Of a DNA stretch of 36,869 nt, positions 16,682 through 24,979 are shown in pieces. Within the stretch, counting starts at the first letter, position 1. Every line of letters starts with the position of its first letter. Position numbers and translations under genes: made by a program. Below the pieces are notes generated by a model that did not search any database, was not told the origin of the DNA, and worked only from the letters and a program-made list of their open reading frames with translations. Source of the stretch: a virus; the IMG/VR virus record IMGVR_UViG_3300003937_000231, positions 1-36,869 of that record; one strand, given 5' to 3'.

Positions 16682-17836
16682 TTAGTTTCTCAGTTGTATT
16701 TTTTCTAAGGTTCCTGAAGTAGGCTTAGATACTAATCTTACCCAGTTGCAGTTAGTTTGGAAAGTTTCTGTGACCACGTTTGCATCAGGCTTTTTATATG
16801 TGTCTGCGCCTAACCCTAACTTGGTTACACTGTCGCCGGAAATACCAAAATGCATTCCTGCAAGTTGCAATTGATATGTTTTGGTGTTTGCTATTTCGGA
16901 CTCAGTGCTTATAACACTTGCTACAACATTTGCATTTGTGTTAGCACCGTTGTTTATTAAATTTGCAACGTCTAATAATGTGGTTGCACCTACAAAAGAT
17001 ATCGTTTCTGTTCTATTGTCTGTGTCAATCTTTTCATAGTCAACAATGGTCATAGATGTTAATCCTAACGAAGTAACTCTGCCTGTGCTGGTTTGTATGT
17101 TGCTGTCAGTAACAATAACATTGCCCTTTACCAAATACTTGTCACTGATGTCTATTGTTTTAACTGTGTACCAATCAAAACTATCATCTTCTGTTGAAGG
17201 TGTAGCAGTTAAACTACTTGCTTGTAATTGAACTTGACCAGTGTACTGCTGAGGATATATTGCCACTGTGTGTTGTGCATTGGTAAAGTTTCTGTCTAAG
17301 TTACCATACATAGCACTTGATACAAAAACATTTGATGCATCACCAGTAGATGTATTCTGCGTTTGGAAAAATGTTTTATCTTCCTGAGTAGGCACAGGTT
17401 GTACACCAACTTGGTCTGTGACTTCAATGTCAAAACGTAAAGAATTATTTTGGTCTGTGTACACAGGTCTGTCAGTTAACTCATCAACCGAACGTGTGAT
17501 GAATACTTGATATAAACCTGGATCTATTTGAGCAAGATCTCCTTCACTAAGGACCAACTTAACCTTTCCAACTTCACTGGTGTCTTCGAGGATTCGTGTA
17601 ATCAATCTCTTCTTGGTAGAAGGATTTACTAAGTATGCTCTCAGTGTTTCAGAAAATACATTTTGTAATTTTCTATCTCTATTTCTTATCTGGAAATAAA
17701 TATCATTAGTTACGCCCTTGTGGGCTTTTAAGTTTCTATTGTTCATTGGTCTGTTATCCACATATAAATCTCCTGCCATTATGACAAGATCTACTACATT
17801 TTCGTACAAATAAAGTCTATTGTCGCCGTTACTCAT
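16682..17836 (-). CDS. Putative virion structural protein (baseplate/fibre-like)
   Basis: 384 residues from the ATG at 17836 (MSNGDNRLYLYENV). The longer frame to 17884 would start within or beyond the late promoter and overlap the divergent gene, so it is rejected. The sequence is beta-rich, Thr/Asn/Val-rich, low in Cys. The N-terminal half (VDNRPMNNRNLKAHKGVTN, IDPGLYQVFITRS) resembles Ig-like baseplate or fibre adaptor proteins of T4-like marine phages. No catalytic motifs. The late box ends 5 bases before the ATG and no Shine-Dalgarno is seen, so a leaderless mRNA is predicted. Confidence 0.7.
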   Translation of the reverse strand: MSNGDNRLYLYENVVDLVIMAGDLYVDNRPMNNRNLKAHKGVTNDIYFQIRNRDRKLQNVFSETLRAYLVNPSTKKRLITRILEDTSEVGKVKLVLSEGDLAQIDPGLYQVFITRSVDELTDRPVYTDQNNSLRFDIEVTDQVGVQPVPTQEDKTFFQTQNTSTGDASNVFVSSAMYGNLDRNFTNAQHTVAIYPQQYTGQVQLQASSLTATPSTEDDSFDWYTVKTIDISDKYLVKGNVIVTDSNIQTSTGRVTSLGLTSMTIVDYEKIDTDNRTETISFVGATTLLDVANLINNGANTNANVVASVISTESEIANTKTYQLQLAGMHFGISGDSVTKLGLGADTYKKPDANVVTETFQTNCNWVRLVSKPTSGTLEKIQLRN

Positions 17837-17841
17837 ACATG

Positions 17842-17865
17842 TATTTATCAGTCGAGTGATAAATA
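17842..17865. promoter_or_regulatory. Divergent palindromic late promoter
   Basis: TATTTATC (17842-17849) and GATAAATA (17858-17865) are exact reverse complements separated by 8 bases, giving a late box on each strand. The minus box serves the gene starting at 17836 (gap 5); the plus box serves the gene starting at 17872 (gap 6). Confidence 0.75.
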
Positions 17866-17871
17866 TCTTAG

Positions 17872-18237
17872 ATGGTAGAAGCAAATGAATACTCCAACTT
17901 TGAGTTCCTAACTGGTATAACGTACGGTGGCAGAGAATATGTCGGCATAGTAGTTAATCAAGATGGTCAAATCCTCACATTTTACGATGTAGAGCAGATT
18001 CCAACACCAGAAATAAAGAGAAATTTTTTAGAACTTGGCGAAATATGGTGGTGGGAAAGTAATAGACAATTACCAATTGATGTATTCTTACATTACGAAA
18101 TGAAAGCATTCATGCCTTATCTAAGAACATTTGTAATGAAGGACGTGGAAATATTATTTGGTCCTGTGACCAGTTTGCAAAATTTACTAAAGAAAAGAAT
18201 TAAACGAAGAACAATTCAACTTATCAAGAAGACTTAG
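17872..18237 (+). CDS. Hypothetical protein, the only plus-strand gene
   Basis: 121 residues. Start MVEANEYSNFEFLTGITYGG; contains an aromatic WWW run (WWWESN) near residue 60, then a helical basic end (KKRIKRRTIQLIKKT). No family recognised, although the fold appears alpha/beta (VGIVVNQDGQILTFYDV). It reads away from the structural gene at 17836 through the palindromic late promoter and converges on the DnaE-like gene, overlapping its 3' end by 14 bases. There is no Shine-Dalgarno; the ATG is 6 bases after the late box. Late expression and a virion or assembly role are inference. Confidence 0.75.
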   Translation: MVEANEYSNFEFLTGITYGGREYVGIVVNQDGQILTFYDVEQIPTPEIKRNFLELGEIWWWESNRQLPIDVFLHYEMKAFMPYLRTFVMKDVEILFGPVTSLQNLLKKRIKRRTIQLIKKT

Positions 18238-18805
18238 CAGTCTCAACAATCAAATTCAACTGTACCGCAATAGTTAATGCATAAGCAATAGCATGACTCT
18301 TCTTAAAGAAGTATGTATCATCAGTTGGTCTCAACCATACATCCGATTCAATCTCTGCCCAACTCTTACCAACCAAATGTTTCTTACCTGGTCTAATAAT
18401 TGCAAGTATCATTGCTAATTGCTCTACTGATTGCGGCTTATATTCTGCTACTAATTTTGCATAGTTATTAATATGGAATAGTTGCTCTACTATATCGCTA
18501 TGTAGCAATAATTCCCACATAGGTTCTTTGCTGAGTAGTTGATTTAAGTGTGCTTCAGATTTAATATCTGTATACACACTATTGTTCAGTACATCAAGTT
18601 TAAACCAACCATCTTCTTCTGCTGTTTTGTGATCTATGTTGCTGAAGTTTTCAATTGGTTTGAATGGAATATTTTGTAAGTAGACGCCAGTGTTGTGCTT
18701 AGTAAATTTACCATCTTTAACAATACTTGCAGGTATATGCTTGATAAACTTTAACAGTTCATCACGATTAGGCATATCAATGTCTACATCAAAATCAATC
18801 TTCAT
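18224..18805 (-). CDS. Miniature DnaE (DNA polymerase III alpha)-like protein
   Basis: 193 residues that reproduce, in order, the palm and finger landmarks of bacterial Pol III alpha. DFDVDIDMPNRD (4-15) matches the catalytic DFDVDF..xxRD motif (two aspartates D6, D8); KHNTGVYL (36-43) matches KHAGGVVI; FKLDVL (68-73) matches KFDFL with the Lys and third aspartate (K69, D71). SVEQLAMILAIIRPG (126-140) matches the ED..ALVALFRPG helix, and FFKKSHAIAYAL (166-177) matches FNKSHSAAYAL. DnaE is about 1100 residues; PHP, most of the thumb, beta-binding and tau-binding parts are absent. A minimal polymerase, or a DnaE decoy, is possible. It has its own consensus promoter with the ATG 7 bases after the -10 box. 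Confidence 0.75.
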   Translation of the reverse strand: MKIDFDVDIDMPNRDELLKFIKHIPASIVKDGKFTKHNTGVYLQNIPFKPIENFSNIDHKTAEEDGWFKLDVLNNSVYTDIKSEAHLNQLLSKEPMWELLLHSDIVEQLFHINNYAKLVAEYKPQSVEQLAMILAIIRPGKKHLVGKSWAEIESDVWLRPTDDTYFFKKSHAIAYALTIAVQLNLIVETAKSS

Positions 18806-18812
18806 AATGGTT

Positions 18813-18840
18813 ATTATAACACCTATTCATTTAATGTCAA
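18813..18840 (-). promoter_or_regulatory. Sigma70-type promoter for the DnaE-like gene
   Basis: TTGACA (18835-18840), 16-bp spacer, TATAAT (18813-18818), minus strand, overlapping the 3' end of the lipoprotein gene. The ATG at 18805 follows the -10 box by 7 bases, with no Shine-Dalgarno. Confidence 0.85.
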
Positions 18841-20331
18841 GTAATCAGTAGTGGTGTATATTTCTATATTACCATCTGTTGCAGTTGTTTCGCCAAACAC
18901 AACAACATCAACATAACCATCGCTGTTCATATCGTGTAGATAACCTTGTGCATTGTCCTGTACACCACTGTGACCCGGCATTGGCTCTTCAGCGTTTTCA
19001 TACATTACAAACTTACTGCCGTTGTTTAAATACACCATTGGCTTACCACCAAATTGTCGCTCACCTCTACTGAACTCTGATATAACCACATCACTTAATC
19101 CGTCGTTGTTAATATCTCCGCATTCAAAGAAGTTTGCATTGTATTGATTAATTTCATTTACAAATGCATCTTCACGTTGTACTAATTTATTATCTACAAT
19201 ATCAAACACTAATAAGAATCTATGGTCGTCCATATCGTCAACATCATACGTTCCGCCTTCGTACACTTCTACTGTAGGCTTCCATCCATCAAACATAGCA
19301 ATAACAGAAGAGTCGTCCATAACACACATTTGGCTGGCCGCAATACCTAAATACTGCTCGCCATTAACCAACATCACATCCATTGGACCAACATCACCAT
19401 TCCAATTGGTAACTGTGATAATAAACTCTGCTGGTGTTAAATAACTATCATCCATTGCCCAGTCTTCGTATTCTGTAAACAAACCAATACCACATGCTGG
19501 TGGTGTGTCATTACTTGTGAAAATACAAGTTGTACCAACAATCGAATCTGTACCAACAGTTTGAAAATCTGTTGACCAATGACTTGCTGGTTGATTTATT
19601 CCCACAGGATATTCTTGTGTAGTAGATACCCATTCATTGTTTACTAATCTGTATGCCTGAAATTGGTCGCCACAATAGCCTCCAAACAATGCATCATCAT
19701 ATCCTTGATCGTTTGGCCTCGATTGTACTGCATGTCCCCAACAAGGTTGTCCAAACACACTGATGTCATATGTGTAATTTGCATTACTTAATAACACTGT
19801 TGGTTGAGCATCATACACTGACTCATTGTTTCTACCATCTTCCCAATTGGTTGCAAATGCATAATCATCTACACCATCGTTATTAAAGTCACCTACAGCA
19901 TATTTTCTACTTGCACCACTGATGCTTGGGTAACTCTCACCAAACACATCATAGTTCTCTACAGTAAATCCGCCAATGCCGTCACTAACCTGTGCAACAA
20001 GTATATTAGGTGTAGCAGTAGTCTTCTCTGAATTAGTTGCTAAGTCGCACCAATAGACAACAATAAAGTCTGTGTACTCGTCATCATTTAACTTTGTGGG
20101 TATTGCAAACTGTATGCTTGGCTCTAACGTTGTATCAGCAGTACACACATTGCTGTAATATGTATCTGGATCATATGCTACAAGTGGTTCAGCATTGTAT
20201 AATGGTGTTGGAGTTGAGGGTGGTGTAGGTGGTGTGAGTGGTTGTAACCCAACTGCTGGAGATGTCCCACTACCGCCACATGCGGTCAAGAACAATAAAC
20301 TAATACCTACACTGACTTTGCTAAAATTCAT
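18823..20331 (-). CDS. Secreted lipoprotein with FG-GAP/VCBS-type repeats
   Basis: 502 residues. The N-terminus MNFSKVSVGISLLFLTAC is a lipoprotein signal with lipobox LTAC and lipidated C18, followed by a Gly/Ser/Pro/Thr-rich tether (19-45). The body contains several FG-GAP/VCBS calcium-binding repeats: VGDFNNDGVDDYAF near 146, CGDINNDGLSDVVIS near 422, MNSDGYVDVVVFG near 470. These suggest a beta-propeller on the host membrane surface or in the periplasm. Aspartate- and aromatic-rich, with several Cys. It has its own consensus promoter and a GGTAGGA Shine-Dalgarno, so expression early in infection is expected. Such a gene is bacterial in style. Receptor masking or nutrient binding are possible; not known. 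Confidence 0.88.
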   Translation of the reverse strand: MNFSKVSVGISLLFLTACGGSGTSPAVGLQPLTPPTPPSTPTPLYNAEPLVAYDPDTYYSNVCTADTTLEPSIQFAIPTKLNDDEYTDFIVVYWCDLATNSEKTTATPNILVAQVSDGIGGFTVENYDVFGESYPSISGASRKYAVGDFNNDGVDDYAFATNWEDGRNNESVYDAQPTVLLSNANYTYDISVFGQPCWGHAVQSRPNDQGYDDALFGGYCGDQFQAYRLVNNEWVSTTQEYPVGINQPASHWSTDFQTVGTDSIVGTTCIFTSNDTPPACGIGLFTEYEDWAMDDSYLTPAEFIITVTNWNGDVGPMDVMLVNGEQYLGIAASQMCVMDDSSVIAMFDGWKPTVEVYEGGTYDVDDMDDHRFLLVFDIVDNKLVQREDAFVNEINQYNANFFECGDINNDGLSDVVISEFSRGERQFGGKPMVYLNNGSKFVMYENAEEPMPGHSGVQDNAQGYLHDMNSDGYVDVVVFGETTATDGNIEIYTTTDYLTLNE

Positions 20332-20364
20332 GAATATCCTACCTTTCGTAAATTATTAGTGTAT

Positions 20365-20392
20365 ATTATAGCAAATTGTGTGTGTTTGTCAA
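20365..20392 (-). promoter_or_regulatory. Sigma70-type promoter for the lipoprotein gene
   Basis: TTGACA (20387-20392), 16-bp spacer, TATAAT (20365-20370) on the minus strand; the leader is about 30 bases with GGTAGGA before the ATG at 20331. Confidence 0.88.
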
Positions 20393-20401
20393 CCTGTTTT
20401 A

Positions 20402-21154
20402 CTAATCAACTATGCCGCCTTTACTGCTGTAAAGAGCTTCATATATGGAAATAGATAATTCATAGTGTCCACGTTTTGTGAGTATAGATGTAGGTGTTAT
20501 TATTTTATCTCGATCTTCGGGCTCGAAATCGTCAATCCATCTATTAATGTTCAACCCGTTGTGATCTGTTTCAGCCATTAGCTCGTTGTCATCTAAAGGA
20601 CATATATGTGCTGATGCAATTATAAACAATGCAGGTACGCCTACTGATTGCAACATCCTAACACATTGAAAATGTCTATTATAAAAAGTGCTGTTGAAAT
20701 TCCACAAGCAATCTCGATTGTCCCAAACTGCATTTTCATATGCTTGATGTAATTCTTGGTCTATAACATGATGTTGTTGGTCAGCATGTTCAGGTCTCCA
20801 TTTTGTAAACACTGCCATCTTAGAATCATTAAGTATGCCGAGCTCTTCCTTAAAGTCAAAGTTCTTTTGTTCTTTAACACTTAATTCGTTATAGTCGTTT
20901 GATCTCTCTATGCTGTAAAAATGCTTATGCCACATATTACCATATTGCACAATAACCATATCAGACTTTTCTATTTGGTGTGTTCGAACTTCTTGGGCAA
21001 TGGTATCCCAAATATATTCATTTGAAGTGCTATCTGTAACTCTGTTGTCTAAATTTTTGCTCACAGAGGTTGCTAATAGCTCTGGCCAAGATGTTTCATC
21101 TTCGTTGTGGGCACGTGAGAATTCGGAACCAAATGCGATAAGTTTATTTGGCAT
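20402..21154 (-). CDS. SGNH/GDSL-hydrolase-like protein
   Basis: 250 residues. The start MPNKLIAFGSEFSRAHNEDE resembles the first SGNH block (F-G-[D/S]-S), here FGSEFS, and SWPELLA follows as in these esterases; DMVIVQYGNMWH (about 64-75) fits the block with Gly-Asn. The C-terminal region holds a possible catalytic pair, ILTKRGHYELS, with D/H spacing. The first motif has Glu after the Ser (GSE rather than GDS), so catalysis is uncertain. T4-like marine phages often carry SGNH-like proteins of unknown substrate. It overlaps the thyX stop by one base (TAATG). Acyl-hydrolase activity is inference. Confidence 0.6.
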   Translation of the reverse strand: MPNKLIAFGSEFSRAHNEDETSWPELLATSVSKNLDNRVTDSTSNEYIWDTIAQEVRTHQIEKSDMVIVQYGNMWHKHFYSIERSNDYNELSVKEQKNFDFKEELGILNDSKMAVFTKWRPEHADQQHHVIDQELHQAYENAVWDNRDCLWNFNSTFYNRHFQCVRMLQSVGVPALFIIASAHICPLDDNELMAETDHNGLNINRWIDDFEPEDRDKIITPTSILTKRGHYELSISIYEALYSSKGGIVD

Positions 21155-21813
21155 TAAATTTCTTTCCCTTTGAACTCTTCTGCTAATGGAAATATCTCTG
21201 CTATAACATCTGCTACAGCATGAGCAATATCCATATGCTCTTGTTGTGTGCCATTAGCACCACGTAATTCAATATAATGAATCCAACTACGCAACGTACC
21301 GTTAACGTACAGCCTGCTTAACGTGTTTCCTTCTGGTAGTACTGCTCTTGCCTGCTCTTTGGCAATACCGTTGCTTACAGCGAAGTTATAAGCGTCTGTG
21401 GCGGCTTTAATAACATCTCTTTGTCTGTCTTCCCACTGAGCTTGTAGTATTGTATCATCAGTAGTAATACTGTTCTGCCTGTTCTTAGGATCTTGTAAAC
21501 GTGCTTCACGTATTTCAAAGTCTAAGTCCTTTGTTGGGTCAGCATAACGTTGACTAAACTCTTGGAAACTAAAACTTCTATGACGTAACAGTTGCCTTGC
21601 TATGTCTCTGGTTGTTTCTACTTCTAAACAAACGCTCACCATTTCAAGTGGTGACCAATGTTTGTGTTTCATCAAATACTTCACAAGTTTTTCATTTGTT
21701 TCTGTATTGTTTTGATTACTTGGGTTACTTACTCTGGCACAATATGCCACTAAGTCTAATGCTGACTCTTCGTACATAGGTGCTTGTGAGTGACTAATTA
21801 GTTTTACTTTCAT
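21154..21813 (-). CDS. thyX: Flavin-dependent thymidylate synthase ThyX
   Basis: 219 residues, typical ThyX length. The signature RHRSFSFQEFSQRY at 77-90 matches RHRxxSxxExSxRY; H51-K52-H53-W54-S55-P56 (HKHWSPLE) and a C-terminal WIHYIELR are the other usual blocks. It methylates dUMP to dTMP using FAD, NADPH and methylene-tetrahydrofolate, feeding phage DNA synthesis in a host that may lack ThyA. Shine-Dalgarno AAGGATTG precedes the ATG. It is followed by the SGNH-like gene in the same unit. Confidence 0.95.
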   Translation of the reverse strand: MKVKLISHSQAPMYEESALDLVAYCARVSNPSNQNNTETNEKLVKYLMKHKHWSPLEMVSVCLEVETTRDIARQLLRHRSFSFQEFSQRYADPTKDLDFEIREARLQDPKNRQNSITTDDTILQAQWEDRQRDVIKAATDAYNFAVSNGIAKEQARAVLPEGNTLSRLYVNGTLRSWIHYIELRGANGTQQEHMDIAHAVADVIAEIFPLAEEFKGKEI

Positions 21814-21837
21814 TACAATCCTTAATTTAGTTGCTAC

Positions 21838-21845
21838 TATTTATT
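21838..21845 (-). promoter_or_regulatory. Weak late-like box (AATAAATA) upstream of thyX
   Basis: AATAAATA on the minus strand, about 25 bases before the thyX ATG, overlapping the stop of the zinc-finger gene. One base off the boxes seen elsewhere; chance is possible in AT-rich DNA. Confidence 0.3.
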
Positions 21846-22558
21846 TAAATTTGTGCTGTTTCACATGCATTGCGGATTTCAGTAACCTCTGCAGGATTCT
21901 TTGTAAACACTTTAAGCCAAAACTGAGAATCGATAATGTGTTGTATCATTTTAATTTGCTCATCGCTTAATCGTGTTAACACTTCGGAGCCAGTCTCACT
22001 AAGATACAATACCCAAGGACTTACTTTGCCTGATCTAATATCATATACAAATCTTGCAGGACTAACTACAGTAAAATATTCTTGCCAATCGCATTCATGT
22101 TCTTCAGACCATTTAGCAAAATGTATAATACTTCTTTCTAACCCTTTCATACCGGGCTCTTTTTTAACATACTCTAATAGCCAATCATCATATACAGCAT
22201 CCTTACTCCAGTCCGCTAACTTCTTACCATTCTTAATTAGCCACTCCGCAAATGTTTCAGGCGACAAGTATTCATTGCGAATACAACTTCTACCAAACTT
22301 GGTAAAGCCTTCATAGTATTGACTGCGAATAAAGTCTTCTTGACTTTTTGGTTTGCTGGTTGCAGTATTGATTTCATAGAACATCTGGAATACACGGTAT
22401 CCTAATCTAACATGTGTCATATCTTTGTCTGCCCAACGCCTTTTGCGTGGACACATATGAGCGGCTAAAGTTCTATCACTACGAAAACTTTTGTCGCACC
22501 ATTTACAAACTTGATCACTTACCGAAGATGTCTTTGATTGTTTTGTCATCGTACCCAT
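21845..22558 (-). CDS. Zinc-finger hypothetical protein
   Basis: 237 residues. Residues 18-36 form a C2HC finger, CKWCDKSFRSDRTLAAHMC (C18, C21, H34, C36), close to the start. A Lys/Arg patch follows (PRKRRW). The rest is helical and aromatic-rich (DWLLEYVKKEPG, IIHFAKWSEEHECDWQEYF) with no known motif. It overlaps the upstream gene by 44 bases; the ATG at 22549 is an alternative start. A nucleic-acid-binding role is plausible because of the finger and the replication neighbours. Family unknown. Confidence 0.75.
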   Translation of the reverse strand: MGTMTKQSKTSSVSDQVCKWCDKSFRSDRTLAAHMCPRKRRWADKDMTHVRLGYRVFQMFYEINTATSKPKSQEDFIRSQYYEGFTKFGRSCIRNEYLSPETFAEWLIKNGKKLADWSKDAVYDDWLLEYVKKEPGMKGLERSIIHFAKWSEEHECDWQEYFTVVSPARFVYDIRSGKVSPWVLYLSETGSEVLTRLSDEQIKMIQHIIDSQFWLKVFTKNPAEVTEIRNACETAQI

Positions 22559-22982
22559 AATCTTTTGCTAAGTCTTTTAATTCTTGTTTTGTGTTCATAC
22601 TCAATACCATTTCTATTTCATCTGCTTTTAGATGTGGTAATAAGTCTGCTATAAATTGCTGAGACTTGTTTTTCTTTTTCTTTTGTGTAGGTGGTTTAAT
22701 ATACGGATGGAATTCTACTTTGCCTGAACCACATGCACTTAATAACAGCCATTGTAATTCTGGATGTTTGTTAATTGAATAAAAGTCTTGGTTAAACAAC
22801 TCATTGACCATAAAGATATACTGTGGTGCATTCTTACCTTGCACACTACTCGCATATCTCAACATCATCCACAGTCCTAAAGACTTACGTTGTTCAATTG
22901 TTAAGTTGTTATAAAAATTCTTGTCTCTTTTATCAATTGCATGTAGTACTGTTTTAAGTGGTAGTTTAGGCTCCTTTGCCAT
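22515..22982 (-). CDS. Possible clamp-loader small subunit (gp62-like)
   Basis: 155 residues. The pattern VNELFNQDFYSINKHPELQW..LL, followed by GSGKVEFHPYIKPP, then a Lys-rich linker and a C-terminal LKDLAKDYGYDDKTIKDIFGK helix-turn-helix, is reminiscent of the short gp62-type clamp-loader subunit of marine T4-like phages in length and general layout. The similarity is weak and from memory. No ATP-binding motif is present, as expected for gp62. It overlaps the next gene and abuts the preceding one. No gp44 or gp45 gene is in the window to support the call. Confidence 0.4.
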   Translation of the reverse strand: MAKEPKLPLKTVLHAIDKRDKNFYNNLTIEQRKSLGLWMMLRYASSVQGKNAPQYIFMVNELFNQDFYSINKHPELQWLLLSACGSGKVEFHPYIKPPTQKKKKNKSQQFIADLLPHLKADEIEMVLSMNTKQELKDLAKDYGYDDKTIKDIFGK

Positions 22983-23479
22983 TACATTAAATCTCCAACC
23001 TCAATATTACAAATTTTGTTTTGCTCTTTTACAAAGTATGCACACCGTGGCTTGTCTTTGCTTTCTAAAGGAACAGCCAACATGTGGCCATGCTTTAGTT
23101 TAGGAAAAAACCATTTTACGTCTTGATAGATATTTGTAATAGTAATATCATAACAGTCTGGTATTTTAGTACTTAGTGGATTGGTTGCTAATGCTTTAAA
23201 TCCTCTATTGTTTAAACTTGTTAATGGAATAACTTCTACTCCACCATAGTCATCGTCACAGATTAATATACTCCAATCCATTGGCATCTGTATAGATGAA
23301 TTTCCTATTTGCAAACATATTGCAGGAGCATGGAAACTCTCTAAAAATATCAATGGCAGGAAGTAAAAGTCTATCTCGTCTTTGTCTGATGCATCAAGTA
23401 CACAATATCGCATGTCCTCAACTTCATCAGGAACCGTATTGAGATCAAATGGCTCGTTTTCTATCGTTAATATTTTCAT
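22982..23479 (-). CDS. Conserved T4-like phage protein next to uvsW
   Basis: 165 residues, acidic, alpha/beta. It contains motifs MRYCVLDASD, FFPKLKHGHMLAVPL, SIQMPMDWSILICDD and PLTSLNNRGFKAL that I recall from a conserved unnamed protein lying next to uvsW in marine T4-like phages. No catalytic signature. A GGAAAA Shine-Dalgarno precedes the ATG at 23479. Function unknown; the neighbourhood suggests a replication or recombination accessory role. Confidence 0.75.
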   Translation of the reverse strand: MKILTIENEPFDLNTVPDEVEDMRYCVLDASDKDEIDFYFLPLIFLESFHAPAICLQIGNSSIQMPMDWSILICDDDYGGVEVIPLTSLNNRGFKALATNPLSTKIPDCYDITITNIYQDVKWFFPKLKHGHMLAVPLESKDKPRCAYFVKEQNKICNIEVGDLM

Positions 23480-23487
23480 AGTTTTCC

Positions 23488-24945
23488 TTATTTGTATTCA
23501 ACTTTCGTCATAGTGTGTCTGAATTCTTTTTCTTTGTAAAACACTTTACGTTTAGTTAAATGTCTTTTACTATACTTTAGATTGCTTGATATGTCAATCA
23601 CATTTACGTAATCTTTGTCCTCTGCCTTACGAATACCTCTACCGATACTCTGTATGACACGAACAAAACTTTTTCCTGGTTCCAACATAATCAAATTAAA
23701 TATTCGAGGTATGTTGATACCTACTGCCGCTACACCGTATGTAGCAACAATGACCTTGTTATCCATTTCTGATATTTCATCATACTCGGATTGTCTGTCT
23801 TTGACTTTCATACCACCACTAACAAATGCCCATTCGGGATTCATCTCTGAAAATATATTTCCTGTGGCAATTCTATCTATGAGGACAAGTGTGTTACCTT
23901 GTTGTGCCATTTGGTTAATTATCTGCGATAGATGTTTTAGTCTTGTTTCGTCTGTGGTAAGCCATTTAAGTTCTTGTGCATATCCATTGAACCCAAGTGG
24001 ACCATCTTGCATCTGCAAAATACTAATGTCCAAGTCAGCCAATACACCCATGTCTTGTAACTCTTTACTGCTTAGGCTACCTGTAACAGGTCCTAATGCA
24101 CAGGTACATGCTACTGCTTCGTGTTCGTCTTGCGGTATAGTACCTGTTAGTCCCCAACGTATAGGAACATTTTTAAACATACCACTCAACTGGTCACGCA
24201 ATACATCTGCTTTTGCTTTGTGTACTTCGTCAACCATTACACACACAACTTGATCGAGGAATACATCTAAGTCAACTTCGGCTTCGCCTGCCTTTGTTTT
24301 CTTTTCCAGTACTGCAAGACTTTGCCATGTGCATATAGTATGAGTCTTGTCATATTCTTTTCTGTCGCCATAAAGAACACCAACGTCCATACCTAAATTT
24401 TTGTAATCTTTTTCTGTCTGCACAACAAGATCTTTGTTTGGCACAATTACTATAGTCCTGCCAAAGTCCTCACAACGATGACTAAGCACTGCTGTGATAA
24501 GTGTTTTACCGGCTCCTGTTGCCACTTCCTGTAAACACTGAGGATTATCAAGGAATCGATTAATAACTTCTACTTGATAGTCTCTTAAAATAATAGGTAA
24601 CCCTGCGGCAGGATGTCTGGGAGGCCATGCAGTATCTTCATAACTGTTTGCCTCAACAGGGTTAAATTTGAAATCCCATGTTTGCCTTTGATCATCAACC
24701 TCTACATCATAACCTGCCGCGGTTACAATTGGTAGTAGAGTGTCGAGTAAATTCAAATAGGATCGGCCGCCAATGTCGCAAAATCTAACGCAACCATCCC
24801 AGCGGCCTAATTTGTATGCTGGCATATGGTATGCATAAGGTAAAAAGAATTTTACCGAATCAGAAATCTTACGCCTTGTCTTTACATCGAGTCCAACGAA
24901 CTTGATGTTTACTTCGTCTCTAATTTCTAAAACTGTTTTATGCAT
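23488..24945 (-). CDS. uvsW: UvsW-type recombination DNA/RNA helicase
   Basis: 485 residues, close to T4 UvsW (about 500). The N-terminal ~110 residues form the small DNA-binding domain (LPYAYHMPAYKLGRWDGCVRF). The superfamily 2 core has a Q-like RDYQVEVI at 121-128, Walker A ATGAGKT (142-148), DEVH box (239-242), GLTGT, and the C-terminal IQSIGRGIRKAE arginine-finger motif VI. It unwinds branched DNA and R-loops and switches replication from origin to recombination mode. The promoter at 24951-24979 puts the ATG about 5 bases after the -10 box with no Shine-Dalgarno (predicted leaderless). Confidence 0.95.
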   Translation of the reverse strand: MHKTVLEIRDEVNIKFVGLDVKTRRKISDSVKFFLPYAYHMPAYKLGRWDGCVRFCDIGGRSYLNLLDTLLPIVTAAGYDVEVDDQRQTWDFKFNPVEANSYEDTAWPPRHPAAGLPIILRDYQVEVINRFLDNPQCLQEVATGAGKTLITAVLSHRCEDFGRTIVIVPNKDLVVQTEKDYKNLGMDVGVLYGDRKEYDKTHTICTWQSLAVLEKKTKAGEAEVDLDVFLDQVVCVMVDEVHKAKADVLRDQLSGMFKNVPIRWGLTGTIPQDEHEAVACTCALGPVTGSLSSKELQDMGVLADLDISILQMQDGPLGFNGYAQELKWLTTDETRLKHLSQIINQMAQQGNTLVLIDRIATGNIFSEMNPEWAFVSGGMKVKDRQSEYDEISEMDNKVIVATYGVAAVGINIPRIFNLIMLEPGKSFVRVIQSIGRGIRKAEDKDYVNVIDISSNLKYSKRHLTKRKVFYKEKEFRHTMTKVEYK

Positions 24946-24950
24946 ACTTA

Positions 24951-24979
24951 TATATACCTTAGTTTGATGAGATTGTCAA
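24951..24979 (-). promoter_or_regulatory. Sigma70-type promoter for uvsW
   Basis: TTGACA (24974-24979), 17-bp spacer, TATATA (24951-24956) on the minus strand; overlaps the 3' end of the receptor gene. The ATG at 24945 follows by 5 bases. Confidence 0.7.

Noticed and set aside
17836-17884. Upstream start (MLLPSKIFITRL) for the structural gene
   Set aside because: That start would overlap the divergent plus-strand gene and lie upstream of the late box; the ATG at 17836 fits the promoter geometry.
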